A DNA stretch of 64,000 nt. Source: Rapana venosa (Eukaryota; Mollusca; Gastropoda; Neogastropoda; Muricidae). A program made the position numbers and the translations under genes. This document shows positions 1-11,336 of the stretch, piece after piece. The stretch is from the NCBI GenBank assembly GCA_028751875.1, contig CM054154.1:52617476-52681475 (forward strand). Reading direction: 5' to 3'. Positions within the stretch are counted from its first letter, which is position 1. Every line of letters starts with the position of its first letter. The notes under the pieces were generated by a model. That model worked only from the letters and a program-made list of their open reading frames with translations, was not told the origin of the DNA and ran no database searches.

Positions 1-745
1 GCATACAATACTGATTTGGAGTCAACACAAAGCAAGATATGAAAGAAAGAAAATGGAAAATTGAGAATATAATTAAGAGCCATAAGAATTGCAATAAGTT
101 CAGCTGTAAATATTGAACGGAATGATGTTTACCAAGATAGTACAATTTCTCAATTTTAAGTGCTGGTATGACAAATGCAGAGCCTGTGTCATGATTTTCT
201 AAAACAGATCCATCTGTATAAACTTTTAAGCAGTCAGCATACTTATTTTCAATATTCGACCGAACATCTGCAACCAGGATGTTTTGATTTTCATTCTTTT
301 TTTCATTAATATACTCTATATCAAAACAGGCTTTATTCATCTCCCATGAAGGACAAGGTAAAGCTTCTTTTTGCGTTTCTAAGTCATATTGGTTAAGGTT
401 AGATTTTTAAAAGAGGTTTGATACGTAAGTGCCAATAGGCATTAAACACGAAATTTGTTTAGCCCTTTTTGGAAAATTCGTTTCTGCTTGAACTTTTAAT
501 TCACTACAGACAAAATTTTCGTCATTCGTGCTCCGTAACACATATCTGGCACATGAAAGTTGTCGGTATTCAGCTAGGGGAAGTTCCCCAATTTCCATAT
601 AAGTTCCTATGGTGGTTGCATGGAATGGTACCCCAAGTGCAAGTTTGTACGCCTTACAATCTGTACTTTGGAGTTTCTTAAGTAAATAGTTAGGAGCACT
701 GAAAAAGACCTCTTGTCCATAAGACAGTTTGGAACCTACAAGATG
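1..745 (-). mobile_element. I-like non-LTR retrotransposon fragment (RT C-terminus and RNase H), cut by window edge
   Basis: Read on the minus strand, this encodes the part of a LINE polyprotein after the RT palm, including KLSYGQEVFFSAPNYLL and the start of an RNase H domain (LKVYTDGSVLE). The first RNase H catalytic Asp is in YTDGS. The frame is open from 769 to 407 and then shifts. The segment is the reverse complement of 18420-19148, with about 95% identity by eye over sampled stretches, so one or both insertions are young. The high-coordinate end stops at a (TG)n tract. The low-coordinate end runs off the window. An RNase H after the RT is typical of I-like clades; the exact clade is inference. 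Confidence 0.85.
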
Positions 746-763
746 TGTGTGTGTGTGTGTGTG
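742..763. repeat. (TG)n microsatellite
   Basis: About 10 TG units abut the 5'-truncated end of the LINE fragment at 1-745. The junction of LINE and microsatellite is abrupt. Confidence 0.9.
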
Positions 764-1891
764 AAGCAAACTGATTCTGGTCTGATCATTTTGGCCCTTT
801 GTTATGCAACACAGGAATTTTATTTTTAAACCTTTTCTATAAAATTGAGCAGAGTAACTTCATATGAAATAATACATTAATATTTCATTGTGAATATTGC
901 CATCATCTTTGATCTTGTTCTACATAAATTTCTCTTGTTTTTTGGTTTTTTGGGGTGTTTTTTTAAATGTTGATTTAATGTGTTTTGAAGTCTGATGGCT
1001 GTACTGCATGTTCACATTTTTGTGATTTATTTTTCATTCAAATTACACACCTCCTGTTTGGATTTTTTTCTGTGAAGTTTAAGTTGAAATATCCCAGATT
1101 TTTACCATTATGCATTTGGTTTTTGTTGTCCAAATGGAGAAGAAAAAGTAGACATTGCAAAATGTACAATTATTTATCTTGTCTTTCAAAAATTCCATCT
1201 CACAGTGCCCTACTTCCTGTCTAGCGCAGGTAGCAGGTGTTGACATTGTTAGACCATGCTGATGTAGGCTATGGTAAAATAAAGTCTGTCATTATGATTA
1301 CAATTGTTTGACATATTGTATCAAAACCTGTTTCAGTGAACAGACAAAAGAAAGGATTGGAGCACTTTTGGTAAGTTTTTTGCACTTGTGTCTGTACAGT
1401 TGATTTTAAATAAAATTGAGTGACTTTTAAAAAAATTTGAGCTGTTATGTTGGGAATGGGTGTGACAGCATATGGTCTATGTATACTTTTGTCCACAAAA
1501 AATAAAAAGAGACACTCGGTTTTAAAATCCACAATGCTTTAAAAAAAAAAATTTCTTATTTGAAAAACAATTAGGAAACCTAAGACTTGTATCATACTTA
1601 TTATTCAACAGAAAAGGGTTGGTTTTTTTTTTTTTTTTTTTATAGATTCAAAACTGTGATTGGTACTGAGGAGAGAAAAGAGGACTGAAGGGAAGAGGGA
1701 TGGAACTATAGAAGCAGAAGGAAGACCATAGTTGTGGAGAGGGTCCATTCAGTTTTTTCACCTGCAGGGAGCACAGGTACAATGATAGCTGTGTGGAAAG
1801 TAAAGATAATGACAGTAGTAGCAATCTTAGGTTGATGATGGTAATGGTATTGAATGATAATCATGACGGTGATCTGCATTATTCATTTCAG
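764..1891 (+). other. Non-coding stretch before the first RFX exon
   Basis: No gene or repeat family was recognised. The DNA is AT-rich with a T run near 1621-1641. The end of this stretch is a plausible splice acceptor, a pyrimidine-rich tract followed by AG at 1890-1891. It is probably intron of the RFX-type gene. Confidence 0.5.
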
Positions 1892-1980
1892 GAAAGAATA
1901 GAAAGCCTGTCCGATGTGGAAAAGTTGCTTCTCTATCTCAAGCTTCCAACAGGGTCTGCTTCTGAAGATGTTTTACGACA
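1892..1980 (+). CDS. RFX7: RFX5/RFX7-type transcription factor, exon upstream of the DNA-binding domain
   Basis: This 89 nt exon is bounded by a pyrimidine-rich acceptor ending in AG (1890-1891) and a donor GTGAGT at 1981. It encodes 29 codons plus two bases, including LSDVEKLLLYLKLPTG. That string matches the short conserved segment that precedes the winged-helix domain in RFX5 and RFX7 proteins, which are nuclear factors that bind X-box DNA. The exon ends in phase 2 with CA. The next exon (15326) begins with G, completing a Gln codon, and then continues with RFX sequence, so the two exons splice in frame. The open frame extends upstream to an ATG at 1793, but that part does not resemble RFX and lies before a good acceptor, so I take it as intron. 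N-terminal exons must lie to the left of the window. RFX5 and RFX7 are usually one gene in invertebrates, so the symbol denotes the family. Clear by motif, not by search. Confidence 0.8.
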
Positions 1981-2049
1981 GTGAGTGCTTGGGTTGTTGT
2001 TTTATTTTAATTTTATTATTATTGTATCAGAGATAAAAACAATTTCCTG

Positions 2050-2058
2050 GAACTTTTT

Positions 2059-2089
<31 letters not shown>

Positions 2090-2620
2090 AGGGGTGACTG
2101 TGTCAATGAGTCTGTGTCTGTGTATATATGTGTGTACATACTTGTGTGAATTCAAGCTAAGACTACAAAACTTTTCCACATATCAGAGAGATAAGACTCT
2201 GCAGTTTTGTGGTATGAATTTCTATCAGCTGTCAAGTGTCAATTGCAGTCCCATCCTTCCTATCTGATTGGATAAATTCAGAGATTAAATTGAAAGCTGG
2301 TGAGAATGACACAGAATGACTGCAGACAAAATCTATGAAATAAAATTTCAATAGTCAAATGTTTTTCAAAAGCACACACACACACTCACACAGGTCGCAT
2401 ATTGCACACCCATTTACATACACACCAGACAGACAGACAGAGACAGGCAGGCAGAGCAAGAAAGAGAGATCGAGAGAAAGAGAGTGAGTAAGAGAGACAG
2501 ACAGAGTGAAAAAGAGAGATCAAGCGGAAGAGGGAAAGAGAGAGGGGGAGAGAAAAAGAGGGGGGGGAGAGAGAGAAACCTCCACATACCTATTGCAACA
2601 CACACACACACACCACAGCT
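2050..2620. repeat. Low-complexity block: T/G homopolymers, (CA)n and GA-rich DNA
   Basis: A T run passes into about 20 G (2067-2086). After unremarkable DNA come short (CA)n near 2372-2393 and a GA-rich stretch at 2424-2580, followed by (AC)n near 2598-2613. The Ser/Leu-rich and charged reading frames here are by-products of the repeats. Confidence 0.85.
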
Positions 2621-3400
2621 GTCAGTTTCCCCCGCTTTCAGCTACTCTCAGCTGCTGTCCATTCCATCTCAGCTGGTGCTGATTATAGCAGAAACTGACC
2701 ACACTTTCAATTGTAAAAGAAGGGGGATAACTTAAGCACTGGGCCCTGGACCCTTGACTGAGGTATGCTGGATTTGTGTGCTGTGACACACACATACAAT
2801 CATATGCGCATGCACTCACATATGTTTGCACTGCACACGACCACAATTACATACCCACATAAGGTGTCGTTGCACATGTACCTACTCCTCTATGGACAGT
2901 TGTATGGATTAGAGACCTGAATGTATGACTGTATGTATCACTGAATAAGCACAGCACATGATCTTGTGACTTTTGTCACACACCACAAAACAGCACAAGT
3001 CAGAAACACAGTACAGCTGCGCTACAAAATACATCTGGTTTATCCTGAACAAGCCCATACATTGAGGCAATACACAGTTTTTTTCACAAGGTTGTATGGT
3101 ACTTTGTGCACACTGCTGCTTTCCCACAAACAAGAACTGGAAGCACCCAAACTGTCTTTTAAGGATGTTAACTGATGACTTTTGTCACTTTAGAACTGAA
3201 AGCTGTCCCTACAGTACCAGCATCTCGGTTGTCATGTGCTGCACTCATGCAGTAAAAATAACAAAACCTTAGTAACTACCAACTTTAAAATGCTATCAAA
3301 ATCCCCATTTCTTGATTGAAGTGAGGCAGTGTTCCTCTAGGATAGGTTGCTTGGGAATAACATTACCAGCGGTGTTGGCAGGCAAACTGTCCTCTGTACG
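2621..3400. other. Intronic DNA with no recognised feature
   Basis: No coding region, known repeat or RNA gene was recognised on either strand. Short frames of 60-80 codons occur but show no motif. Confidence 0.4.
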
Positions 3401-3403
3401 TGG

Positions 3404-4560
3404 TCATGTACTCATTAATGGCCTTTTCTGTTTTCCTTTTTGATCTTTCTGCACAGGTTTTACAGACAACTCAAGTTCATGAACTCTGGAATATGGTTCA
3501 TTCAGTTTGATGAATCTCAGTTTTTTTCTGAAGGCAGTACTCCATATTTCATGGTCATCAGTCAGAGTATACGTCTCAGCCTGAATGCTGTTACAAATGT
3601 CAGTGTACACTTCTGCTTTCAGGTACTTGTTGCAGTGGTTACCAATAAAGATGCCTGTCTTGTTATTCTGTGCCTTTCCAGAACTTCTTCCACCGCTGTC
3701 ACTATTGGTCCCTCATGTCTCAAGAAAGGTTGAAGGCCATCCAGAGAAGGGGTCATTACCTTATGCTTTTGACAGTAGTGCTTCACCTGTTGAACATGTT
3801 TCAGAAACCCATCACTGAAATTATTTGAAGGCAGGTCTTTCTGCTTGGCCACGTCCAAAGCAATTCTTAAATCAAGATTGGGACACTCCTTTTCTAGCAG
3901 ATCATGATGTGGAGCTATGGAGGAGCCACCTTGTCCTTTTCAATCTTCCACACTACTGGCAGGACAACACTTTATGTTCCTTGGCCTCTTTCTGATCCCC
4001 ACCTGCCTCCTGGAAAGCTGCCTGGCACTTGTTCAGCCCTGACAACATTCTTTCAGCTGAAGCGCTCTTTGTGGGATTCCGCTGCATTTCTGTCTTTGAG
4101 GCCTCACACCAAAGGCATGGAAGGGTAGCCTGCGCTCCAGAAAGCCCAAACATCTATAGCTGAAAATCATGGTTGCTAATCATGAACAACGTGATCCTTT
4201 TCCCTTTCCATGACAGGTTTTGGATCTGGCTGATCTGCTGTCTGAGAGGCATCAATATTGCTTTAATATTGTCATTACTGTCCTTGGCTTCAACAAAGCA
4301 GACCGAAAAGCAGTTTTCTTTTGCATTTGGATGCTCAAGATCAGCCACAGAGACTGAGAGAGAACAAATTAAAAACTGCCACCACTATGATTACACCCCC
4401 CTCCCCATCTTTATCCACACTTAAATGTCTGGAACACTGCCACCATGTGTTGTTCTGCAGGCCTTTTTCCTTATACTGATCCAACAGCTTGGTAATAGAA
4501 GTGGACAGATTTTCTACAATTGTTGCAACCAGAACAGTTCTCTTGACATCTTTAAAAAAA
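3404..4560 (-). pseudogene. Decayed protein of a DNA-transposon-like family (GLSG...CLWC type)
   Basis: Minus-strand frames join with several stops and frame changes into one protein-like reading. In order: LLDQYKEKGLQ near 4490; SVSVADLEHPNAKENC; FVEAKDSNDNIKAIL; WKGKRITLFMISNHDFQL; MFGLSGAQATLPCLWC (4150-4100); a PPxLHIM stretch near 3920; DLLEKECPNLDLRIAL; and a C-terminal part down to about 3410. The order of an acidic or GGDKGG-like block, GLSG-CLWC, then PP-LHI matches uncharacterised repeat-borne proteins I recall from cnidarian and mollusc genomes. I cannot name the transposase superfamily. The two Cys of CLWC suggest metal binding. No terminal inverted repeats were found. It is inactive here because the reading is broken in at least four places. 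It lies within the RFX intron, antisense to that gene. Confidence 0.45.
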
Positions 4561-4633
4561 AAAAAAATTTTATTCAGTTTTTTTTTTTTTACATTGCACA
4601 GTTATAAGGATACAAAACATATAAACATATTTT

Positions 4634-4656
4634 AGAGAGAGAGAGAAAAAAAGAAA

Positions 4657-4726
<70 letters not shown>
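4634..4726. repeat. (AG)n microsatellite
   Basis: Nearly pure AG dinucleotides with one A-rich interruption near 4647-4660. It produces spurious Ser/Leu reading frames on the minus strand. Confidence 0.95.
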
Positions 4727-4730
<4 letters not shown>

Positions 4731-5239
4731 CAGGTAGGTAGACAGAGACAGAGAGAAAGAGGGACAGCCTGACAAGCAGACAGACTGACAGAGAGGTCCC
4801 AAATGGGCACAAAGCTCAACACAGGCATGACATGATTGGTTGCTATACATTCTGTGCACTAAAACAGAATCAGGTTTGTCTGTGTTTTTACACATTTCGT
4901 ACTACTGTCAAATATTTTTTCAACAGCAGGCCTCCACTGGAAGGACTGTAGACAACATTGATATTTACAAATGCTGACTGTTTTGACTACTGTTATCAAA
5001 CAGAGGTTGATATGGAATCCATCTAATAATAAACTTGTTATATGTAAAGTTCTTATGAGAAATATATTCCTCAGTAAGCTATCTGTATCTTAATCTGTTG
5101 ATGAATACATGAAGTACAAGTCTATTACTATTCAATTTACAATGATAGATGTATTGTTTGGCCAGTAGAAGAATAAAATAAAAATTATCATCAATACTTA
5201 TATTTCTGTCACATCCGAGTATAGCCAGACACTCTGTTA
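4727..5239. other. Intronic DNA with no recognised feature
   Basis: AT-rich; no convincing coding or repeat homology inside the window. Confidence 0.4.
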
Positions 5240-5395
5240 TATTTGTTTGTTTGTTTGTTTTGTTTTGTTTAATGTCTATTCACTACATGGTGATTTAGAC
5301 ACATCCGCATTCATACCAAAGTACCTATTATTACACACCGCATCTCTCTCTCTCTTTCTCTCCCCTACACGCACCCACATCCACACACACATAAG

Positions 5396-5515
<120 letters not shown>

Positions 5516-5516
5516 A

Positions 5517-6158
5517 TTACAATAAAGGTTTTACAGGTGAAGAATATATGACTTCGGCAACTGACACTATGAATTGCTGAGAGTCATATAAAACTTCTTG
5601 ACTAGTGGCATATTTCTTATGAATATCTAAACCTCTCCTTTTATACATGTCAAGAAGAATTGGGCAATCAAACAACAAATGGTGGACTGAAAGTGGAATA
5701 GAACAACAACATGTTACATTTTTTGAATATTTAGTATTCCATGCATTTAATCTCAGTTTATGTATTAGAATTTCTAATTTCCGTGGGCAAGAAAACTGCT
5801 GATAATGTTTTTCTATAATCTTTGAATGTATGCATTTCATTAACTTAGAATGAATTTCATAAGATGACAATGCAAGATTAGAATCAAACACTTCAGTACT
5901 GTATTCAGAGGCACCTTGTTTTGCCAAAGAATCAACCAGCTCATTCGAATAAATTCCACAATGAGAGGGGATCCAGCAAAAAGTTATGCTGATGCCTCTG
6001 CTTGCAATAGAATGTATCAGGAATTTTATCTCAAATACAATATCATTCCTTATTTTACCATGCCATGACTTTAATGCCATTAACACTGCCTTTGAGTCAA
6101 CGCAAAACAGAATTTGGCAAACATCAACAGCAGTATCAGACAAAAAATTCAAAGCCAT
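5517..6158 (-). pseudogene. RNase H and C-terminal domain of I-like LINE
   Basis: This 213-codon frame holds the second half of RNase H: the catalytic Asp in CVDSKAVLMALKS, then FCWIPSHCGIYSNE and VDSLAKQGA at the end of the domain. It continues into a C-terminal region with CCCS...VHHLLFDCPILL, a Cys/His arrangement common at the C-terminus of such LINE proteins. RNase H would remove the RNA template during target-primed reverse transcription. The part bearing the catalytic Glu (SELFAILMAL) is readable at 6150-6200 but in another frame than the upstream ORF, so one frameshift separates D and E from each other. Not host-encoded. Confidence 0.8.
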
Positions 6159-6174
6159 AAGAATTGCAAATAAT

Positions 6175-6612
6175 TCAGAAGTAAAAATAGAAAAATGTTG
6201 TCCTAAATGAAAAGATTTTTGAACTTTTTAAAGTCTGAATCACATATGCAGCCCCACTTTTGCCTGTTTCTAATACAGATCCGTCAGTATACACTTTTAA
6301 GTGATTAGAATAATTACTTTCTAAGTGACTTTTTACATCAACGGTGAGAAGATTTTGATCTTCATTTTTCTTTATTTCCGTGTAGTCGATGTCAAATTTA
6401 GCTGAAATATGTTCCCAAGGAGGAAACTGAGGAACAACCAGTAAAATTGGAATTGTTGATATATCGATGTCATTTTCTTTCATAAATGTGTCTGTATAAT
6501 TTTTAATTGGCTGCAGAAATGAAATATTGCGTGCCCGTTTAGGAAAATCAGTGTCTTGATTAATAAATATTTCCTCTTTTACTGAATTTGGAATAGAGAT
6601 ACTACGAACCAC
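6175..6612 (-). pseudogene. Linker and start of RNase H of the same I-like LINE
   Basis: This 145-codon frame matches the segment that links RT and RNase H in the element at 18.5-19.0 kb (ARNISFLQPI versus AKQISCLMPI; LKVYTDGSVLE in both). It carries the first RNase H Asp in YTDGS. It leaves frame after SSKIFSFR, where a small indel separates it from the ORF at 5517-6158. The upstream continuation, with CARYV-like sequence, is interrupted by a stop near 6613. Confidence 0.75.
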
Positions 6613-6665
6613 ATATTTTGATACTGCCAGTTTTCGCTGATCAGAAAGAGATAGTAAGTGAGCTT

Positions 6666-6763
6666 CTTTATAAGTATTAGCTGTATTTGCATGAGCCGGA
6701 ACACCAAGAGCTATCTTTACTGTCTAGACTTTATAAGTATTAGCTGTATTTGCATGAGCCGGA
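6666..6763. repeat. 35 bp direct repeat at the LINE breakpoint
   Basis: The same 35 bases (starting ctttataagtattagctg) occur at 6666-6700 and 6729-6763, 28 bases apart. The first copy is LINE coding sequence on the minus strand. The second lies just past the point where LINE homology ends, so it marks a rearrangement or slippage junction. Confidence 0.85.
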
Positions 6764-7576
6764 GTCGATTTTGCATGTGGTGGAAACCAGGTGAGGAAAA
6801 AGCTTTCAAGTCTGTTGCAGTTAGAGTCATTGCAGTGGAGTAAGGAACACAAAGCAGTGGTGGAGGGGGTGGTTTGGGATCGTGAATCACGTGAAAATTT
6901 CCAGGCTGCAGCAGGGTCAGGGTATGAAGGGTTGCAAAGACAAGCACAATCCGGTAAACACAAATCATCAGTCAATGAAATTTTGAAAATAAATATCAAA
7001 TGAAGAAAATTATAAATTGAAATATATCAAATGTCAAACAATGCCAAAGAAAACTGTTCTAACCGCTGGATTCCGGGTGTTGTAACAAAAACACAGATAT
7101 AAAAATTTCCAGGAAGAACGTCAGAGAAACACACAATCACACACTCAAAACACAGAGACATGTACCATGCAGCCGCCAGGCACAAAGGTGAATATATATA
7201 CTCTGCCATCTTGATGCAAATGAAACCTGTCAGATTAGCTTCTTCTATTTTGCTCATTGCTCAGAGGTCTTTTCAGCTGTTGTAGAGGTTGAACAGTTTT
7301 TCTTTGATCAGTTTGTGATGACCTTTGTTTCATTACTCAGAGTGAAGAAGAGGACTGGTAAGACTTGGCGTCTGTCACAATATTTGCTGTGGGGCCAGTT
7401 GACAGAGATGGCAACATACCCGATCCTGTCGGTAAAGCTGATGTGGCAGGAATGGACTCACTTTTGGCCGTAGTTTTACCAGCCAAGCCGTTGTCACTTC
7501 CACTGCCATTCTCGATGCTATGTCCAGGCCCAGAGAGGAATTCAAGCAGGTGCCTTTTAACAGTCTTCTGCAGTGG
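6764..7576. other. Unassigned intronic DNA, with one Ser/Thr-rich minus-strand open stretch
   Basis: No family was recognised. On the minus strand, 7578-7345 is open for 78 codons (LQKTVKRHLLEFLSG..., rich in Ser, Thr and Gly, ending in SSSSL) without an obvious start. It could be the end of a LINE ORF1 or chance. Codon bias cannot be judged at this length. Confidence 0.3.
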
Positions 7577-7728
7577 TGTTTATTGATTTATTTTATTCTT
7601 TTATATCAAGGATAATGGAATAAGCACTCATGTGCTTTTTCACATCTAGTCCCCGTGTGTATGCGGTTTTTGTCAATTCTGTCATCTGTTCCCACCAGCA
7701 CACAATGGCCTACTCTTACGAAAAATGG
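7577..7728 (-). mobile_element. SINE fragment (3' part), minus orientation
   Basis: The reverse complement matches the 3' half of the SINEs at 9945 and 12231: gtaagagtaggccattgtgt, gggaacagatgacag, and the tail agtgcttattccattatcc followed by gatataaaagaataaa. The tRNA-like head and the core's first half are missing. It abuts the broken 3' side of the LINE RT at 7729. Confidence 0.8.
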
Positions 7729-8682
7729 AACAGCTTGACATAGCTGGTTAACACTTTCCCATTCGATGAAAATTGAATATTCAATGAAAAACAATTTATA
7801 TCTGTCAAATATTGTTCCAAATCATACAGAAACATAGAAAACAAAACAGGAGAAAGACTATCCCCTTGACGAACACCAGTAAAACTTTTGAAATATTCTG
7901 AACAGGCTCCATCATTAACAAAAACACAAGATTTTACATTTTCATGCATGTTCATGATGACTTTCAGTATTTTTCCATTTATGTTTTGCTTTGCCAGTTA
8001 ATATCATAAGGCACTATGCCATACAGAATCAAGAGCCTTCTGATAATCAACAAAAGCACAGTATAATGGGGCTTTTTTACTTATGAATATATCCAAAAGA
8101 CATTTTAAAATGAAACGATTATCTGTAGTAGAGTGATACTTTCTGAAGCCTGTCTGATTTTCCAAAAGTATCTTATTTGTCTCAAGAAATTTTGACAACC
8201 TGATGCTTAATACAGAAGTGAAAAGTTTACCAATACAACTCAAAAAAGTTATACCTCTTTGATTATCACATTCATATTTGTCTCCTTTCCCCTTATAAAT
8301 AGGTTTTATAAGGCCAACCATCTGGTATCTTTCCAGTATCCAAAACTCTATTAAACAGTTTGCAGTACAGCATTTTAAGCACTGATTTGCTATACTTGAC
8401 ATAATAAGAATAAACATTATCTATACCTGCTGCCTTACCACATTTCATTAAATCATGGGCAGTTTCTACTTCTTGTTCAGTAATAGATCTGTTAAGATCA
8501 TCTGAATTTAAATCTGGAAGGTATTCAAATGTACTAGTATCGGCTGTAAATTGAGGACTGACCGGATTTACATCATTTAATGTTTTAAAATGATCAAAAA
8601 AAGTAGATAAACTAACTGGACAGTCATCAAAGGAGTGCACTTTCACTTCTTTCCAAAAATCTTTAGTATTGCTTTTTTTCAT
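7729..8682 (-). pseudogene. Reverse transcriptase domain of the above element
   Basis: Three overlapping minus-strand frames give the RT in order: TEQEVETAHDLMKCGKAAGID (RT motif 0/1; GKAAGID is the usual GKA-G-D signature); IKPIYKGKGDKYECDNQRGI; LLENQTGFRKYHSTTDN; FVDYQKALDSVWHSAL (motif A, here Asp-Tyr-Gln-Lys-Ala); and FTGVRQGDSLSPVLFSMFL (motif B). Motif C (the xADD box) is not present because the element ends before it. It would copy element RNA into DNA at the target nick; it cannot do so in this state. Confidence 0.8.
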
Positions 8683-9237
8683 TTTCTTTAAATGTTGACA
8701 CCATTTTTTCTTTGCTTTCCGACATGCTTTTCTGATGGTATTTTTATATTATTTACTGGCTATTTTCAGGAGAAAACGTGTTTCTGGAGTGTCTCTGCGT
8801 TTACATACAGCTTTACTTTTCAGATACAAACGTCTTTTTATAGAGCATTCTGCATTGAATCACACTTTCGATGACTTTTTATGACTATGTTTTAACCTGT
8901 GAACTGGTTTTGTACCAAAAGTAGATTCTGTGCAGTCAGAATCATTGATGTCAACTCATCATGAATTTTGCCAATAGTGACATCATTCTGCTCAGTTTTA
9001 GCAAGTAAATCTGTGACATTTAGCTTTGATAGCTCGGAAATGAAGGATTCTTAAGACTATGTTCGAATGGCTTGGGTCGTTGTTTTCCTTCGTGGTCATG
9101 CGCTGTATCTAGAATATTTGGACTAGTGCCTGTATCAATTTCTTGTTTCTTTATGCTGATTGTTAGTTTTATCGGACAGTGTACATCAGACATAACAGTG
9201 TCAAAGGGTGCAACATAAAAATCCTCTACATATGGAA

Positions 9238-9312
9238 ATTGAGCGCTTTGACTTGTTACTTTACAAGATTCAGCGCTATATAAATTCCATACAGTATTAT
9301 TATTATTTTAAA
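9238..9312 (+). mobile_element. Solo LINE/SINE 3' tail with AGCGCT hairpin
   Basis: A short insert in the endonuclease region carries AGCGCT at 9242-9247 and again at 9272-9277. CTTG and CAAG between them form an inner stem, and the insert ends in ctatataaattcc and a (TTA)n-like tail. The same tail ends the CR1/L2-type LINEs (32620-32665, and on the minus strand 60237, 60881 and 61970) and the SINE at 59345. It is probably a severely 5'-truncated insertion. Confidence 0.65.
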
Positions 9313-9944
9313 AATGCCTGTACCAAGAACATAATCAAGTACAGCACAACCACAGCTTGTGTAACTACCCACCCCCTCATCCCTTCCAAAACGACCATTA
9401 AAAATATACAAACACTGGGCTTTACACAGATCAAGCAACCGATACCCATAGTTATTGATTCGGTGCTCATCCTTTGAACATCTAGGTTTTGGATCAACAC
9501 TACAATCCTCAAGAATGAAATTATGAACATTTTGATCTATTTCATCTGGATCTATCGATATAATCGTTATTGCTTTTGGTATAAATTTGCGTTAAAATCA
9601 CCCAGTAACAACACAGGACAGTTATTATATTTACTTCTAAGGTCAGCAAGAGAAGGTTAAATATCATCAAATAAATCAACAATACTATATCGTGAACCCT
9701 CTGGAGGAATATAGACTGCTCCACCTAAAACTGGTTTTTCAAATCCTGTTATCGGCTGATCTATCAAAAACCATAAAACGTGATCGTGCTTGCTTGGTAA
9801 AGTTTTAGTATAGTTACACAATGACATTTTTTATTACTATACAATACCACCTGAGCGATTATTCGATAATTTTTTTTTCTGCTAAAAATATCAATGGAAA
9901 TCCCATTTTATTAAATACACCAACAAAGAAATCTGCCTAAACCA

Positions 9945-10262
9945 CAGACGACCCAGGTTCAATTCCCGTTCAAGGGGATATTTTCCCTGGAGTTAACATC
10001 AGTGCAGACTCCACTCTCCCCAAAAGTCCTTCGGAGGAGACTATAAACCGAGGCCCCGTGTGCGAACGCACGCAGAACATCTTGCGCACACATTAAAATC
10101 CTGTTCCGCTTTTCGTAAGAGCAGGCTATTGTGTGCCGGTGGGAACAGATGACAATTTACAAAACCGCATACACACAGGGACTGGATGTGAAAAAGCACA
10201 TAAGTGCTTATTCCATTATCCTCGATATAAAAAAATATAAAAAAATAAATAAAAAAAATAAA
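9945..10262 (+). mobile_element. tRNA-derived SINE, copy A
   Basis: It begins with a truncated tRNA-like head containing a B-box-like ggttcaattcc. The core is ggggatattttccctggagt, cagactccactctccccaaa, cttcggaggagactataaac and acgcacgcagaacatcttgc, followed by gggaacagatgac. The tail is agtgcttattccattatcct with A/T-rich repeats. It is closely similar to 12231-12546 and 36790-37196. It probably separates two halves of one minus-strand LINE. Confidence 0.85.
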
Positions 10263-10264
10263 CA

Positions 10265-11240
10265 GACATTTAACAACAAAAAGCGTAGACATGAATATAG
10301 AAGGGTATAATCTTCATTTACCTTCTCAAGACAGTTTTCACTTTCTTGTTCTGAGTCAGTCTCACTTTTAGTTTTACTTTCTGTTACAACATTATGACTT
10401 CTCTGTGACAACTTACAGAGACATGCAGCTACATTACACACATCTACCTCATTTGACCCATGTTTCTGCTTAACAGAGCCTAATCTCTTGTCACTACTAT
10501 CACAGTGTAGTGATCCAATTATACTTATTTTATTCCTTGTCTGAGAAACACTAGATTTATTGCTGCACATGTTTCTAAAGTCAGTGAGTTGGGTTGAGGA
10601 GGGGTGTGTGTAGCTGTAAGTGCACAATGTTGAGGTTGATGTAAGTCAAAGTCGTGTATGTAATGTTTTGTATGACAGGGTGACAGATCAAAGGCAGCAG
10701 GAGAAAAATGAGGTGTTTGGTTTAGAGAAGGTGTGGGTGGTTTTGTGTTCTGAGGTAAAGAAAGGCCAGATGAAATGGGAAATGAACATGACACAACCAC
10801 AGATCTAAGTTCATTTTGTGATGGACAATCAATTGGGTCTGAATATGTAGCACACTGATCTGTATCTGTATGAAGTACAGAATGGAGTTTCTCAGTAAGG
10901 GAGGGATAGCACAGTTTTGGCGACACAACAGATGAAGATACTGCACATGGTGAAGAAGGTGTGTTTCATTACATACACAGGCATAGATATTGATGAAGAA
11001 ACAGCATGACTAGTAGTAGAATACAAGGCAGAGTGAAATGGACAATGAACTGAAGAACAAAAGAAACAGCAAGATTTCTTACAATTTTAGAACACTGCAT
11101 TAAGTCTTTGTCATGAGATGAAAAGTGTGTGCAGAAAGGTGAAGTTAAGCTTGAAGATGTAAAAGCAGAGGAAGGTGTTACAGAAAAAAAGAAAGAAAGA
11201 GATTATTTATATGTGACAAAGAAAGAGATTATTTACATGT
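10265..11240 (-). pseudogene. Ser/Pro/Thr-rich coding remnant, possibly the N-terminal part of the LINE at 7.7-9.8 kb
   Basis: Minus-strand frames 10926-10525 (133 codons) and 10627-10208 overlap and read as polar, Ser/Thr/Pro-rich protein (for example NKISIIGSLHCDSSDKRLG, then KSETDSEQESENCLEK). Such unstructured leaders precede the endonuclease in several LINE polyproteins. Position and strand fit the element at 7.7-9.85 kb with the SINE at 9945 inserted between them. No enzyme motif is visible, so the assignment is inference. Confidence 0.4.
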
Positions 11241-11246
11241 GACAAA
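11195..11246. repeat. Tandem duplication of 26 bp
   Basis: Two adjacent copies (11195-11220 and 11221-11246) of a 26 bp unit beginning gaaagagattattta, with one difference (t/c). Confidence 0.9.
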
Positions 11247-11336
11247 ATCTGTGTCACTTGCTGGGCTTCTGCTGTGGAAAACATGACGATCAACACACAC
11301 ACTTGGAGGTAAACACTGTGATCCTCCTATGTGTCC

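Larger units (their letters stand above)
7729..9850 (-). mobile_element. Non-LTR retrotransposon: endonuclease and reverse transcriptase, decayed
   Basis: Read on the minus strand from high to low coordinate: an APE-type endonuclease remnant with LLGDFNA (about 9630), NGRFGRDEGVGSYTS and CAVLDYVLG (9400-9320); a Lys-rich linker (8870-8690); then an RT from 8682 to 7729. Stops and frame changes occur throughout. A 70 bp tail of another element sits inside the endonuclease (9238-9312). The RT is cut off at 7729 where a SINE fragment begins, so thumb and 3' UTR are gone. An N-terminal part may continue beyond the SINE at 9945 (see 10265-11240). Confidence 0.8.

Noticed and set aside
1793..1891. 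Coding start (ATG) of the RFX exon
   Set aside because: Residues before 1892 are low-complexity and unlike RFX proteins, and a pyrimidine tract with AG precedes 1892.
4570..4895. Ser/Leu-repeat frames
   Set aside because: Translation of the (AG)n tract.
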